DNA from: Alternaria dauci
Lineage: Eukaryota > Ascomycota > Dothideomycetes > Pleosporales > Pleosporaceae
Reading direction: 5' to 3'
Length of the DNA: 64,000 nt
NCBI RefSeq assembly: GCF_042100115.1
Contig: NC_091273.1
Location: 3,968,001 to 4,032,000, forward strand
Shown here: in pieces, positions 1 through 10,516 of the stretch
Numbering within the stretch: the first letter of the stretch is position 1
Layout of the letters: each line of letters opens with the position of its first letter
Position numbers and translations under genes: made by a program
The notes under the pieces: generated by a model
Database searches by the model: none
Told to the model about the DNA's origin: nothing
What the model saw: the letters and a program-made list of their open reading frames with translations, nothing else

Positions 1-31
1 TGGATAGTACTAACGATGCATTTCTGTTCAG

Positions 32-342
32 GAACTCCCAATGGTCGAGGTGTAGGATACTTCCTTGCTCAGCACAAGGCGCAGATTGGCGGCAATCTCT
101 ACGTCAAAGCCATCCGAATCTACCGTGCGCGAGAGACTTCGTGGCTATCTAACATGATCTTCATTGTTGGCTGGGCACCTTCCCCACCGCCACCTGTACC
201 GAACGATCCGATAGAGGTTTTGGTACCGCCTATTGCTTCTCGTATGGAGGATTTCATCGACATGTATGGAAATGGAGTGACGAAGAGAAGCGATGATGGA
301 AAGAATCTTGTGAGGAATCACAAAATTTGGATAAAATTGTAA
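32..342 (+). CDS. Secreted-family paralogue 1, last exon only (partial)
   Basis: This is the final exon of a gene that begins before the window. It encodes about 103 residues and matches the last exon of the three complete paralogues that follow. The shared features are GYFLAQHKAQIGGN, a VGWAPSPPPP segment and the tail KRSDDGKNLVRNHKIWIKL. A perfect branch point TACTAAC lies at 8-14 and the acceptor CAG at 29-31. The exon opens in phase 1 (G followed by TPNGRGVGY), exactly as in the other copies. The function is unknown, since I recognise no named domain. It sits head-to-tail with paralogue 2. Its 5' exons, signal peptide and cysteines lie outside the window. Confidence 0.8.
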
Positions 343-717
343 TCGAGCGACTGTTGCGCGGTTCTCCGCGTATAATGTACCCTTGGACGTCTTTGTTCTA
401 TCGTGTAGCTAAGTCATGAGGGAAATGCTAGTTTAAAAGTCGTTTTGTCATGTTTTTGGGACCTCAAGCCGACCTCACATTGCTCTCGGTCCGTGAAAGC
501 TCGTGACCTTGACTGTCTTCTTTGCTATAGCAAAGCTTCTAGCGTTATCCATGCGCTTTCACTCTGAGTACAAACGGCGAGAGCATGGAGCTCTTCTCGC
601 TTGAACAGCATTTGTGGGTCGCTGCATGACCAAATTTGGCAACTTTCTCACACTCTCTCACCTCCTCCATACACGATCTCACGGCGCAACTTCCACGACC
701 AAATCCCGGCCCCTAAC
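343..717. other. Gene-free spacer between paralogues 1 and 2
   Basis: Presumed 3' region of paralogue 1 and promoter of paralogue 2. I see no open frame, repeat or clear TATA box. Confidence 0.6.
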
Positions 718-2037
718 ATGCGAACCATTTCAATTACATGTCTCAACGCACTCTTTGGCCTGGTTGTAGGCGAGATTTCATTGCTTTGTCCAAGCGAAAC
801 GCAACCCGATGTCTCTTGCTCCAATGTTGAAGATAGTCGTAGCATAGTCAAAAGAGCGCCACCTCTTGGCCCAGCTGACGACTTCTTATGGCAGACTTGT
901 GGCTGCCGCGGCCAGAAGCTCCAACTACTAGATACGCTCGATCCTGTCCACGCCGCCAGATTCGTCACTCCACTGAACAGCCCATGGACTGGTACCCTCG
1001 AAAACGAACTCAAGACCTGGGGTTACAGGGATAACAGCGCAAACGATGATATACAAGACTTGTGCGACTTCACTATGAAGCCGATGTTCGAAGCTGCCCT
1101 CAAGGCCCTGGGAATCGGTGCAGGAAGTGCACAGTATGGCGGACCAAACAAGTGTTTCTCTTACGTCCACCGGGAAGGCCCTGCAGTCCATCTGTTACCA
1201 AATGGCCAGATGCCGCCCAGAGAACAACAACGTTATACCGTTGACGGAGTTAGCTACAGGGTTACAAACGCGTATTACACCATAGGCATCAACGCGCGGG
1301 ATGGTGTCATCCATCTCATCAACCGCAAGTCACCGGAATCTGCGGCCAAAAATCTGTGGAAAGTTGATAATGTTGCAAAGAACGAGCTACCGGCGCTGAG
1401 GTCGAGTTCAGATATAGCCTGGGGCCTGTGGGAGACGATGAGCCCTGGCAACTTGGGTAATATCAACTACATATTCTCTCACCAAGTTGTCAACAGAGAA
1501 ACTCAGCAGATCGTCTTGAGGGCTCTGGATGGTGAATCACTCAAAACTTGGCCAGGGACTGAGTTCGTAGCTGGAGAATCCTCTGAATATTGGGCTTTGT
1601 TAGGTAAATCACGCACCCACATTGATACTGCACAGTACTGACAAGTTGGATCTAGGATCTCCAAATGGCAAGTATCCTTGTACGAATTGCATTTGAGATA
1701 TGTACTGACTTCGTATACCCACATTCTAGGTATAGCAGTGGGCTACCTTTTAGGGCAACACAAACCTCAGATCGGCCACAACAGATTTGTTTCCAGTATA
1801 CACGTCTTCCAGGGCGCACCAGCGCACCCAATGTTGCCGGGCGGCGTCTGGCCGTGGTTGTGTTTCGTTATCAAACCGGCACCTTTTCCAGCACCGGAAC
1901 CCCCAGACGAGGTCATGGGCGGGGGAACCAGTTTGGCGCTCGGTAAACGCGATCTTGTGGGTGGAGGGCTAGTGGTAGAGCGATCCGAAGACGGGAAGAA
2001 CATTGCTAGGAGTCATAAGGTCTGGGCAAATCTTTAA
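718..2037 (+). CDS. Secreted-family paralogue 2 (unknown function, 397 aa)
   Basis: Two exons, 718-1603 and 1730-2037, joined in phase 1. I start at the ATG at 718 because it opens a hydrophobic signal peptide (MRTISITCLNALFGLVVG). The open frame upstream has no ATG. A Lys-Arg pair at residues 45-46 looks like a Kex2 processing site. Family landmarks in order are W58, the CGCRGQKL box (Cys61, Cys63), SPWTGTLENEL (89-99), LCDF (Cys117), ALKALGI, GGPNKC (Cys147), AYYTIGIN, LPALRSSSDIAWGLW, WPGTEF, GYLLGQHKPQIG and a tail ERSEDGKNIARSHKVW. Paralogues 3 and 4 carry an extra phase-0 intron that is absent here. The product is probably an extracellular protein. No enzyme signature is visible, and an effector or defence role is only a guess. 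Confidence 0.85.
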
Positions 2038-2329
2038 CGGGGCAGTGAAGTAATAGTCAAGACAGGTACAAAGGCGATGGGCTCGCTCGGAACCGCGTTC
2101 GTAAACCTGTAGCCTTAGATCTAAGTGTAGAAGGGCTACAAGATCTTGCCAGCTCCATAATCTAATCAGACGACGCTTCATGCACTGTACTGCATTGCAT
2201 TTCAGAGATGAAACTAGATATCCTAGACCAAATTATTTGATGGAATCTTCAAAAGCTTCCCCATATTGTTCCATGCGAAACAGTAGGTATGGCAGCGAAG
2301 TCAGCTCAACCTCCGCCACTCTATATCTA

Positions 2330-3728
2330 TCATGGTCCTACCCGAACCACATGTTCTCTTACAATGTTCCTTCCATGATCCCTCCTTCTCACAACTTTCG
2401 ACCGCAATACTCCAGGTGGTGACGTATCCATGGGATCATGCTCAATCGGTGTGCCAGGCTCTGGCAGCTCTGGCGGTGGCGAAGGCACATCTCCGACCCA
2501 AAAGAGAATGGTCGCATGCGAACTATCTCCGTTGTCTGACTCGAAGACAGTTATCTTGGAGACGTATTTGTCTCCGCCCAACTGATGCTTGTGCTGAGCA
2601 AGGAAGTATCCCACTGCCCGCCCGTTGGCGGATCCTATCGAAAGGTTTCCATCAGTATGACTGATGCAGCTCACAACAAAGGTAGGAACTTACCAAGAAT
2701 AGCCAACCCCTCTTCCGAAGTCGAGACAAAGTCTACCCCAGGCCACTTCTTCATATCATCGTCCGATCCTATACCAAGTGCTCTTTCTAGAATATTATTC
2801 GTCTCATCGTTGGTTATAAAGAGACTGAATATCTTGCGGATACTGCCAAGGGAGTGGTCAGGCCACATTATCTTATTCCATAAACCCCACGCTAGGTCGG
2901 AGCTCGCCCTGAGATCGGGAAGTTCAGACGGTTGCGGCGTTTTTTTCCATAATGCCTTTGCGACTACCAGGGGGCTATTGCGTGAGATGAAGTATAGGAC
3001 ACCGGCGGGTGCGTTGACGCCGAAGGCGTAACTGCCGCCTGTGCACTAGAGGTAGCGTCAGTTGATGGGCTTCTTGGGTTACCATGATATGTAGTTTAGT
3101 TTGCTAATTAGCTGCGCATGATCACTAAACTTACCCTCTTTGTTTGCCCGCTCGGGCCATTATAATACTGCTTGTCATAAGCCACGCCCATATGACCCTC
3201 ATCATCAACGTCATCGGGGTTTTCCGGATCAAAAATCACACCTGGGCCGTCGAAATGGTTCGCGACCCAACATTGGTTGTCACCCCCGTCACTGACATGC
3301 TCACCATTGATGCCCAGAGATTCTAATGCCGGCGACAGTCCATTCTCAATGAAGCGACACCAGCCTTCCTCTTCTAGCCAATCGTCCCATCCCCATTGCA
3401 CCATCTCTTTTTTCAGGTCGCCGTCCCAGGGTGAGAACAGGGGGTCGATGTAGCGTGTGCCTTGGCTGGCGTCCCGGGTCATTGCAAGAAGGAGTTTTTG
3501 ACCTCGACATACACATTTGTTCCAGGCGGCATCGTCGATTGCAGAGGTGTGAACGATTTGGTCGGGTTCTGCATCGCTTGTGATTTTGTTGTTGGGTAGA
3601 TAGGGGGTTTGATTGGCAGTATTGAGTGATGAGATGTCCACAGGAGGGGACTTGGGAGATGACACAGAGTGCCTACCTGTAACAAGTGCTATTATAGGGG
3701 CAATGGAAAAGAGTTTAAATGCCTTCAT
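2330..3728 (-). CDS. Secreted-family paralogue 3 (unknown function, 416 aa)
   Basis: Three exons on the minus strand: 3728-3135, 3045-2694 and 2634-2330, with phases 0 and 1. The ATG at 3728 is preferred because it starts a clear signal peptide (MKAFKLFSIAPIIALVTG). An in-frame ATG at 3761 would only add eleven residues before it. The order of landmarks follows paralogue 2: KCVCRGQKLL, SPWDGDLKKEMVQWGW, WCRF, ALESLGI, GGDNQC, HFDGPG, the second exon with GGSYAFGVN and DLRASSDLAWGLW, then GYFLAQHKHQLGG and FWVGDVPSPPP. Both cysteines of the first box are kept. It is transcribed toward paralogue 2 (tail to tail). The function is unknown. Confidence 0.85.
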
Positions 3729-4012
3729 GTTTGCGGAAATGAGGTTGATGATAGTGTACAAGAGGTTGAGGAAGGATTATGGAAACGAGTGTTTTACGGT
3801 AGAAGAATAAGGAATCTACAGCAGTCAAGTCAGATTGTGAAAGCGTTGCAACCTTGGTTCGACAGCTGCGCAACCAATTGAAGAAACATTGGTCGTGCTT
3901 GAGTCTGCTCGAGTGCACCTGACAGAAAAGGGGCGTGCTGTTGCGAAATGCTCCGGTCATTTTACAATTCACTGGCCATTATTCGGAGTACATTCTGTGG
4001 GGGGCCATCGGC

Positions 4013-4749
4013 TCATATACTGACATTAGTCTTCGCACTCAGCACTTTGGCAATTTTGAAGCCCACAACGAATGTACCTTCCTCTTCTCCAACACGTAGA
4101 CTGGTGCTGCCCACGAATACTGCGTTCTGTAACTCCCAGTACTTCGCACTCGCTGTTTCAAAGGTCCAAGATGATGTTGCCTAGTCCTGCTTGAGCGACT
4201 TGGATCAAGACAGTATCGGCAATTTAATACGACGTACCTGGAAGTCGCCAAACTTGACGGACGAGGCATTGCGGTCACCAGCTACAATAGCAGCGACTTG
4301 TGGTGTTGCAATCTCTGCGCCTGTACATCGCATCCGGATATACTCATCGGCTTCCGCATTCCCATCAATCTTAACAAGCGCATCGACATGGAGTCTCAGC
4401 ACAGTATCATTGGAGTTCAGACTTGGTGGATCTGTAGAGATCCAGTCGCCCCCGCGAATCACTGTGGCTTTGACTGATGGCTCAAACTTCCTTACAAGTT
4501 AGATCCATGCCTATGTTGAAAGAGGAATCGTGACACTGACACTGGGTTCGGACGTTAAGGTGCCGGTAACAACATCTGCGTACATTTGTGTTGAACCAGT
4601 CGCTATGGGTCCGAGAACAATCTACGCAGCGTTACTATGGCGCCTCGAGTCCTCCCAGTGGACTTAGACGTGCTGGCAATTTCACGATGGCCTGTATGAC
4701 AATGCGTGAGTACGACTTCGAAAATGACAGGGGCACCGTGCCGATACAT
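4013..4749 (-). CDS. DUF3237-family protein (about 174 aa)
   Basis: Four exons on the minus strand: 4749-4714, 4621-4554, 4490-4238 and 4180-4013. The phases close and give about 174 residues. Recognisable DUF3237 (UPF0311) features are LGPIATGSTQMYADVVTGTL, then the VIRGGDW core followed by an alternating beta-strand segment (LRLHVDALVKI), YIRMRCTG, and the terminal FETASAKYWELQNAVFVGS. The family is a small beta-barrel of unknown biochemical role found in bacteria and fungi. The donor at 4553 (GTCCGA) is weak, and the start ATG (4749) is uncertain, with 4833 also possible in the same frame. The gene lies between secreted paralogues 3 and 4 on the same strand. The family call is fairly sure; the first two exon borders are not. 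Confidence 0.65.
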
Positions 4750-5683
4750 ACCGTGAATGATAGCGCCGGAATAAGTGTGTTGAACAGCATCGTGTTGTTT
4801 GTGCATGTACGACACACCGTACGAAATACCCACTCTAAGACTCGTACAACAGACTGAACAAAATTGGTTAACGACTTTAATCTATATGTCGAAGCTCGTC
4901 TCTCTTTGAACGCCTAAATCGCGTCATGATACCGTTCAAGGAACTCGCCAACAACGACCAGCAGTTACATGGTACATTCGCGCGTTGTGTATGCGGTAGA
5001 GGTTGCATGTAAGCATGACCTGCGTGTGCTGATTCATCGTAAGATGCTAATGTAGACAGTTTGTAAGCAGATTCAAATGGCTCGCTTGACGAGGGCAGCA
5101 TTGCCTCCAATCAGGTAATGGATGTATAGTCGACAATGGAAGGTGGTTAAACATGTGGCGCTGTTCCGAGATCGCATTCATTGGTGGCGTTCTATGCTTG
5201 TCAAAGCTTGCGACGCTGACTCTGGGCCATAGAGCTCAAAGACGCCATTAGTGCAAAGGAAAACAGGACAACAGTATAGGGTGGGCCGTACAATGTAACG
5301 GCTGGCGTAGACGAAGTGTCCGGTGCATTGAGATGGCTCGGGAATGGCGGACGCGGGACGGGTCGCCCGGCCTAGCGTCGAGCGAAGTGGCCAATTAGTC
5401 AGCCGATGGTGTCTTTTTGGGGCAGGTAAGCCGAGCTGCGGACGCGACGTCGCGCGACAGAAGCTCCAACTCGACCCTCCGAACGGCACCTCATCTGGCG
5501 AAAACGCGTCTCGGACTTCGAACGTACCACACTTTTCAGGTCGCATTGCATACTTCTTTGTATACAAGGCTACTCGCGCGAGTAACAATCTAACAGAGTC
5601 TTCCTCGATGTCTTCTCCCGCTCCCTTATCTCCTTTCCTCGCACCTGTATCATCTCAAACTTTTGCTCCGTCTTAACTCACGT
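4750..5683. other. Gene-free spacer upstream of the DUF3237 gene
   Basis: This holds the 3' side of paralogue 4 and the promoter of the DUF3237 gene. A 136-codon open frame on the minus strand (5588-5178) has no recognisable domain and unusual composition, so I do not call it a gene. Confidence 0.5.
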
Positions 5684-6948
5684 CTACAGCTCCACACGAA
5701 CAACATGTTCTCGAACCACACTTTTCCCATCCGCGCTCCTCTTCAGCACCTTCGGCTCCCCAAATCCCCGTATATGACCGATCCCTGCCACACCCGAGAC
5801 ATTCGCCGATTGCGCTCCGTTGACATCGCCATAAATGTTGCGGGCGTCTTGCACCCAAAAGATTATGGTCGGGAAGTCGTCATTCGTGACGGGCTGGACT
5901 GCTTTGAAGACTTTGATCTTGAAGATCATCTTGTTGCCTCCCAATTGTCGTTTATGATGTGCAAGGAAGAAGCCAGCGGCTATACCAATAGGGGAACCTG
6001 TGGTTGTCAGCGGACTTCGTTTTGTTAATACCCCTGGAAGCATAAAGGTCTGTCGCTATATTGAAAGGACCAAACTTGCCCAAGATCGCGAGTGCTTCAG
6101 TAGAAGCTATCTCAAAATCGGTTCCAGGCCAGTCTTGAATACGGTTCACTTTTTGCCGCCCTAGTGGCGGCTTATACGTCTTAAAGACGAGGTTTAGGAT
6201 GTTCAGCGTCTGGCGGTTGTTGACGCTCACGCTCCAGAATGCTTTTATCGGGGTGAAGTGCGGTACTCGGTTCCAGAATGCCCACGCAAAGTCAGAACTA
6301 CTCCGTAAAGCAGGAAGATCCGTCCACGACGGCGGATCTTGTCGCCAAAGAGTCTTCGCTGATTCGACTACACTTCTTCTACTCATGAAAAATACTATGC
6401 CCGCATCAGGGTTAACGCCGATGTCAGAGAAGGCGCCTGTCACCTATGCAAAAACATCAGTAATACGGAGAAAAAGGAAAAGGGAGCAGACTTACCCTTC
6501 GCAACCCTCCATCGGGGGATATGTAGGTTTGCTCGGCCAGTGGCAGCAGCCGACCGTCAGGTCGCTTCCTTGTTGCATCCCCATGGCTGACACGGAAGCA
6601 TCTGTTAGGCCCATGATTGAAGTTTGATCGTGGATCGATACCAAGGCTTTCAAATGCTCTACCAAGACCCCAGAACGTGCCATAGTCGCACAACTGAGAT
6701 CTTTCCGATTCTGTATAGCCCCATTGCGCGAGCTCTTGGTGCATTACACCGTCCCATGGACTGTCGATGGGGTTCAAGAAGTCGTTTGCGTATGGTGGAG
6801 GCCATACCATGGCCTGGTTGAGTCGCGAGCCACGACAGACCGAGTGCCACCACTCATCATTTGCAGGTGGTTGTTGAGCATTGGTACGTGTGTGAGGGCG
6901 TAACACAGCTAAAACGAAGGCAAAGACAAGCTTCATGCCAATAAGCAT
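5684..6948 (-). CDS. Secreted-family paralogue 4 (unknown function, 376 aa)
   Basis: Three exons: 6948-6496, 6443-6080 and 5997-5684 (phases 0 and 1). The signal peptide is MLIGMKLVFAFVLAVL; an ATG at 6936 would serve equally. It keeps the family order: SPWDGVMHQELAQWGY, LCDY, AFESLGI, GPNRC, the second exon with AFSDIGVN and LPALRSSSDFAWAFW, DWPGTDF, then GFFLAHHKRQLGGNK and the tail KRSADGKSVVREH. The first cysteine box is reduced to SVCRGSRL, so one of the two adjacent cysteines seen in copies 2 and 3 is missing. The second intron uses a GC donor (GCAAGT at 6079-6074) where the copies with visible donors use GT. It is the most divergent copy and the shortest of the three complete ones, but its frame is intact. 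Confidence 0.85.
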
Positions 6949-8105
6949 GCCTCCTCAACCTGGAGGTTATCAGTCAATAGCTCGAGGAAGGCAGAACATA
7001 GACCGGCGCTGAGGTTCACGAAGCTTGCTGGGTTGTTGGTAATACTAGAGAAAGCTGCTTCGGCCGCCAAAGATTTTTAAGGGCGGCGATGGCATTTAGC
7101 GTCACTTCACAGTACCCAATGGTGAGATCATTCTACAACGGTGTAAAGTGTTGGCCAGGCATCCTATCATGTGTTTCCTTCACTAATGTACTTCCTCACT
7201 TTCGTCCTCCTACACAAAGCAGAGGACTCTCATTCATACATAGAAAGTTAATATGGCCAACTCTTATTTCTGTTCTACAGGTTAGATGCCCATGCACGTC
7301 TGCGCGCTATTCAGCTATACACTGAATTCAACACAGCTGTGCCAATACTTGCGCGACTGACTACAGTCACGGTTACCTAATGAAAGGCCCGCTCATGGAT
7401 ACGGATGCGATATCGGCCACAACGAGCTTTAATCTTGATAGACTACTCAGCGCACTGTATCTGGTGACCAAGATAAACTCGTCTACGTTCAGGTGCGAGC
7501 ACTTTTGATAAGTCGGCGGGAAGTTAGGAACCCAATGGCCAACGGAGCGGACATTATCCGGTGGTTATTTCATGTCAAAGCATTATGATAGGTACTTTCA
7601 AGCGGAGTAGCAATGATGAGTCCAATCACAGGTACCTATCTAGCTGGCGCCCCACTCAGTACTACCCAATTGATCTTTGTTTTCTCCACATACCGTTTGT
7701 TCGAAGGGTGGGCGTCTTTCTATCAATACGCCGAGATTCAGCTAGTGTAAGTACCTACGTTGTGTTGAGGTCGACCGCTTGGAGCCCGGCAAGTACAGCA
7801 TATAGCATAGGAACCTTTTCCCAAAAGAGTAGTCCGGATGCTGCGGCTAACAAGGCAGGTTTGCCGAACCCCGCATCCCATTACACACACGCGTCTGAGC
7901 CAGCGCTCGTGTCGAGACTAACGTAGTGACCAGTTCATTGTGCTTATAAGTAATGACTGCCCACAATGCTCTTTCAGGTGACCAAAAAGATTGATATTCA
8001 TACTCATTCTCATCATGAATGGTCATGCAGTACCAAGAAAACGACAACGCCATGATGTGCCTGCAAAGATGAGAGCACTACAGTAAGGAATGCTCAATAT
8101 GAAAC
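6949..8105. other. Gene-free spacer, divergent promoter region
   Basis: This 1.16 kb lies between paralogue 4 (minus) and the polyol dehydrogenase (plus) and probably holds both promoters. Short open frames are present on both strands but none resembles a protein family or begins with a plausible exon. Confidence 0.5.
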
Positions 8106-9464
8106 ATGATGAGGAAGTTGCTAAGAACATCCAGATACTCAGGACCCGAAAAGTTTGCAGTTGAAACAATCGACGTTCCTACCATTGGTGACGACGATGT
8201 CCTTGTACAAGACGCCAACTGCCACCAAACCAAGCCTAGTAAACTGACCAGCGAAAGGTCAAAATCTCGGCCTGTGGCGTATGCGGAACGGTAAGTGGAG
8301 AGAAAAGCATGCGAAAGACTACAAGAACATCGGGCTGACAAACTCGAAGGATTTGCACTATCAGTAAGACTACGACTCAAGACGTAAGCAACATATCCAC
8401 TGACGTTTTGTCTCCTCTTCTGCAGTAAAGGCGAGTTCCTAGCTAAGGTGAGATACTCCGTACAAGCATATATCGGCCTACGCTAATGTAACTGAAGTGG
8501 CCGTTAATACCGGGTACGATGGATGACATGTAGCTTCTCGATTCCATTGCTCACTGTCACAGGCCATGAGGCAGCAGGCACCGTCGCCGCTATCGGCAAA
8601 AACGTCAAGAACGTTGCCGTCGGCGACCGAGTAGCAGCTGACGCTTTACAACCATGCCTCAGCTGCTTCCACTGTATTCGCAGGAAAACCCAGCTCTGCG
8701 AGAACATCATCGGATATGGAGGTAACGCTCCCGGCGGCATGGCCGAGTACTGTAAATACCCCGCGAAAATGGTGTTTCCCATCGGTGATCTTCCCGACTT
8801 GGAAGCCGTTCTGATTGAACCCGCTGCATGCGCTGCACATGGTATCGAGCGGATGCAGATGGAGGTTGGAAGCAGGGTATTGCTTTTCGGCTGTGGGCCA
8901 ACTGGTATACTGCTAGCCCAGTTGATCAAGATGAATGGCGCCGCTCATGTACACGAAGCCTTGTAAAATTCGCAAGCCAGTGCTAACGTGATTCAGTTGA
9001 CCATTGCTTCAAAAGCTGGACCTAAGCTCGATCTTGCGCGCGACCTCGGCATCGCGGACTCCTACATCACTATATCCGATGAGAACCCCAGCGCGGATAT
9101 GGCCGCCCTCCAAACCAACAATCCTTATGGTTTCGACATCGTCGTAGAAGCTACTGGCGCACCGACTGTTCTCGAAAAGGCTATCGAGTACGTACGCAAG
9201 GGCGGGAAGCTCGTAGTGTACGGCGTTTATGATGAGAGTGTAAAGATTTCCTGGTCTCCATTTCGTATCTGGGAGAATGAAATCACGATTTTGGCTAGTT
9301 TCTGTAGCATGAGTCACATACCGCATGTGCTGGAGTATGTTAATGCTGGGAGACTGAAGCTGGGTGGCATCGCAAATAAGACATATAGAATCGAGCAGTG
9401 GGAGGAATGTCTGGACGCGGTGAGGAAGCAAGAGGTTGTCAAGGCTGCCATTGTATTTGACTGA
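8106..9464 (+). CDS. Zinc-dependent polyol (arabinitol/sorbitol-type) dehydrogenase, 345 aa
   Basis: Seven exons: 8106-8204, 8258-8290, 8350-8363, 8426-8447, 8498-8513, 8563-8948 and 8997-9464. Exons 3-5 are only 14, 22 and 16 nt. The phases close to give 345 residues, the usual length for this medium-chain dehydrogenase/reductase family. Assembly across the small exons restores the expected order ISACGVCGTDLHYHKGEF and then PLIPGHEAAGTV, which supplies the catalytic zinc Cys, His and Glu. Structural zinc cysteines lie in CLSCFHCIRRKTQLC. The Rossmann NAD(P) motif is LLFGCGPTGILLAQL. Members oxidise sugar alcohols to ketoses, and the sequence resembles fungal D-arabinitol dehydrogenases. The exact substrate is inferred only. 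The 3' end faces the NmrA-like gene 86 bp away. Confidence 0.85.
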
Positions 9465-9550
9465 TGTAACGCCATTATAATACAAATCCAGTCAATTCGA
9501 GTGCCCACAATATGGCTTTAATATGAATGTATGTGAAGGGGATATACAAC

Positions 9551-10516
9551 CTAGGAGTACATGTTCTTGTGATAATCCGTGTATGCCAGGTCCACGGCCC
9601 GCTTCGTAGCTTCATCCAAGTCCTCTTTCGGAAGGCCTAGCTCGTCGTTATTCATGCCATGGTTCTTCTCATACAAACCCGCATCATTGATGAAGTAGCG
9701 CGTGTACAAGGCCGTTGCAAAGGAGCCACGGTCGCCCATCATCATCCTTTGCCTAGCGGTGGCCAAGCGCTGCTTTGCTGGCTCGGACGTGATTTTCCAG
9801 TCTTTCTCCGTAGTTCCTGTCGCTTTCTTGACAGCTTCAAACATTTCGCGCTGGTTTAGAGCGAAAGAAGAGACGAAGAGCATGCGGTTGCGATATTGCT
9901 CCAAAGTGGGTCTCTCCCCACCAGATGTAGATACTGGCAAAGACAACAGATTTGCGACGGCAAGTCCAGTCTGAGGCCACGTGGCAGTGTTTAGTCGCTG
10001 CGTGCCGTCGTCGATGTAAGTGACCTCTCGCTTCGGAATGTTGATGCCGTAGTAACCGCCGCTGAGCGAGTACTCGTACCAGAAGCCTGAGGTGAGGCCA
10101 ATCCAAGAGGAAACGCCGAGCGACTCGATGAGTTTGCGAGCGATGGTTTTTCCTGGTCCGATAGTTTCATTTTGAATTTCTTCTGTGTTGTACATGCCGA
10201 ACTCGTTTGGCAGAATCCATGGTACGCCGGCTCGAGCTGCCCCGCGAATGAGTTGCTCCTGTGCGCCACTGGCAAACACGCTCATCGTGATAACAAGTGC
10301 ATCCTGTCCTGTCAAAGCCTTGACTATGGTGTCTGGGCTGTTGTAGTCAATACGTGCGACTGTGACGCCAGGTGGGAAGGTAGCTTTGGACTCTGTACGT
10401 GTGATGGCTGTGACGTTGAAGTGGGGTTTCGCAAGGAGGGCTGATGTGATGTGGGTACCAACATTGCCGCTCGCGCCAACTACAGCGACGTTTTTCAAGG
10501 TAGAAAGCAAGGCCAT
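9551..10516 (-). CDS. NmrA/isoflavone-reductase-like NAD(P)-binding oxidoreductase (321 aa)
   Basis: This is a single-exon gene. The Rossmann nucleotide-binding motif VVGASGNVGTHI follows within ten residues of the chosen ATG (10516), as in the NmrA-like/isoflavone reductase (PCBER) family of atypical short-chain reductases. Other family features are AITRTESKATFPPGV, the segment LVITMSVFASGAQEQLI, and GVPWILPNEFGMYN where the family has its catalytic-loop region. The typical length is about 310-320 residues. Substrates of fungal members are mostly unknown, and many are redox sensors or secondary-metabolism reductases. An in-frame ATG at 10714 would add 66 Arg-rich residues (see findings). The gene is convergent with the polyol dehydrogenase. 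Confidence 0.85.
   Translation of the reverse strand: MALLSTLKNVAVVGASGNVGTHITSALLAKPHFNVTAITRTESKATFPPGVTVARIDYNSPDTIVKALTGQDALVITMSVFASGAQEQLIRGAARAGVPWILPNEFGMYNTEEIQNETIGPGKTIARKLIESLGVSSWIGLTSGFWYEYSLSGGYYGINIPKREVTYIDDGTQRLNTATWPQTGLAVANLLSLPVSTSGGERPTLEQYRNRMLFVSSFALNQREMFEAVKKATGTTEKDWKITSEPAKQRLATARQRMMMGDRGSFATALYTRYFINDAGLYEKNHGMNNDELGLPKEDLDEATKRAVDLAYTDYHKNMYS

Noticed and set aside
4603..4833. Longer N-terminus for the DUF3237 protein starting at 4833
   Set aside because: The residues before 4749 are His/Gln-rich and do not resemble the family N-terminus. They are kept only as an alternative start.
5178..5588. 136-codon minus-strand frame between paralogue 4 and the DUF3237 gene
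   Set aside because: The composition is irregular, with no domain, signal peptide or splice partner.
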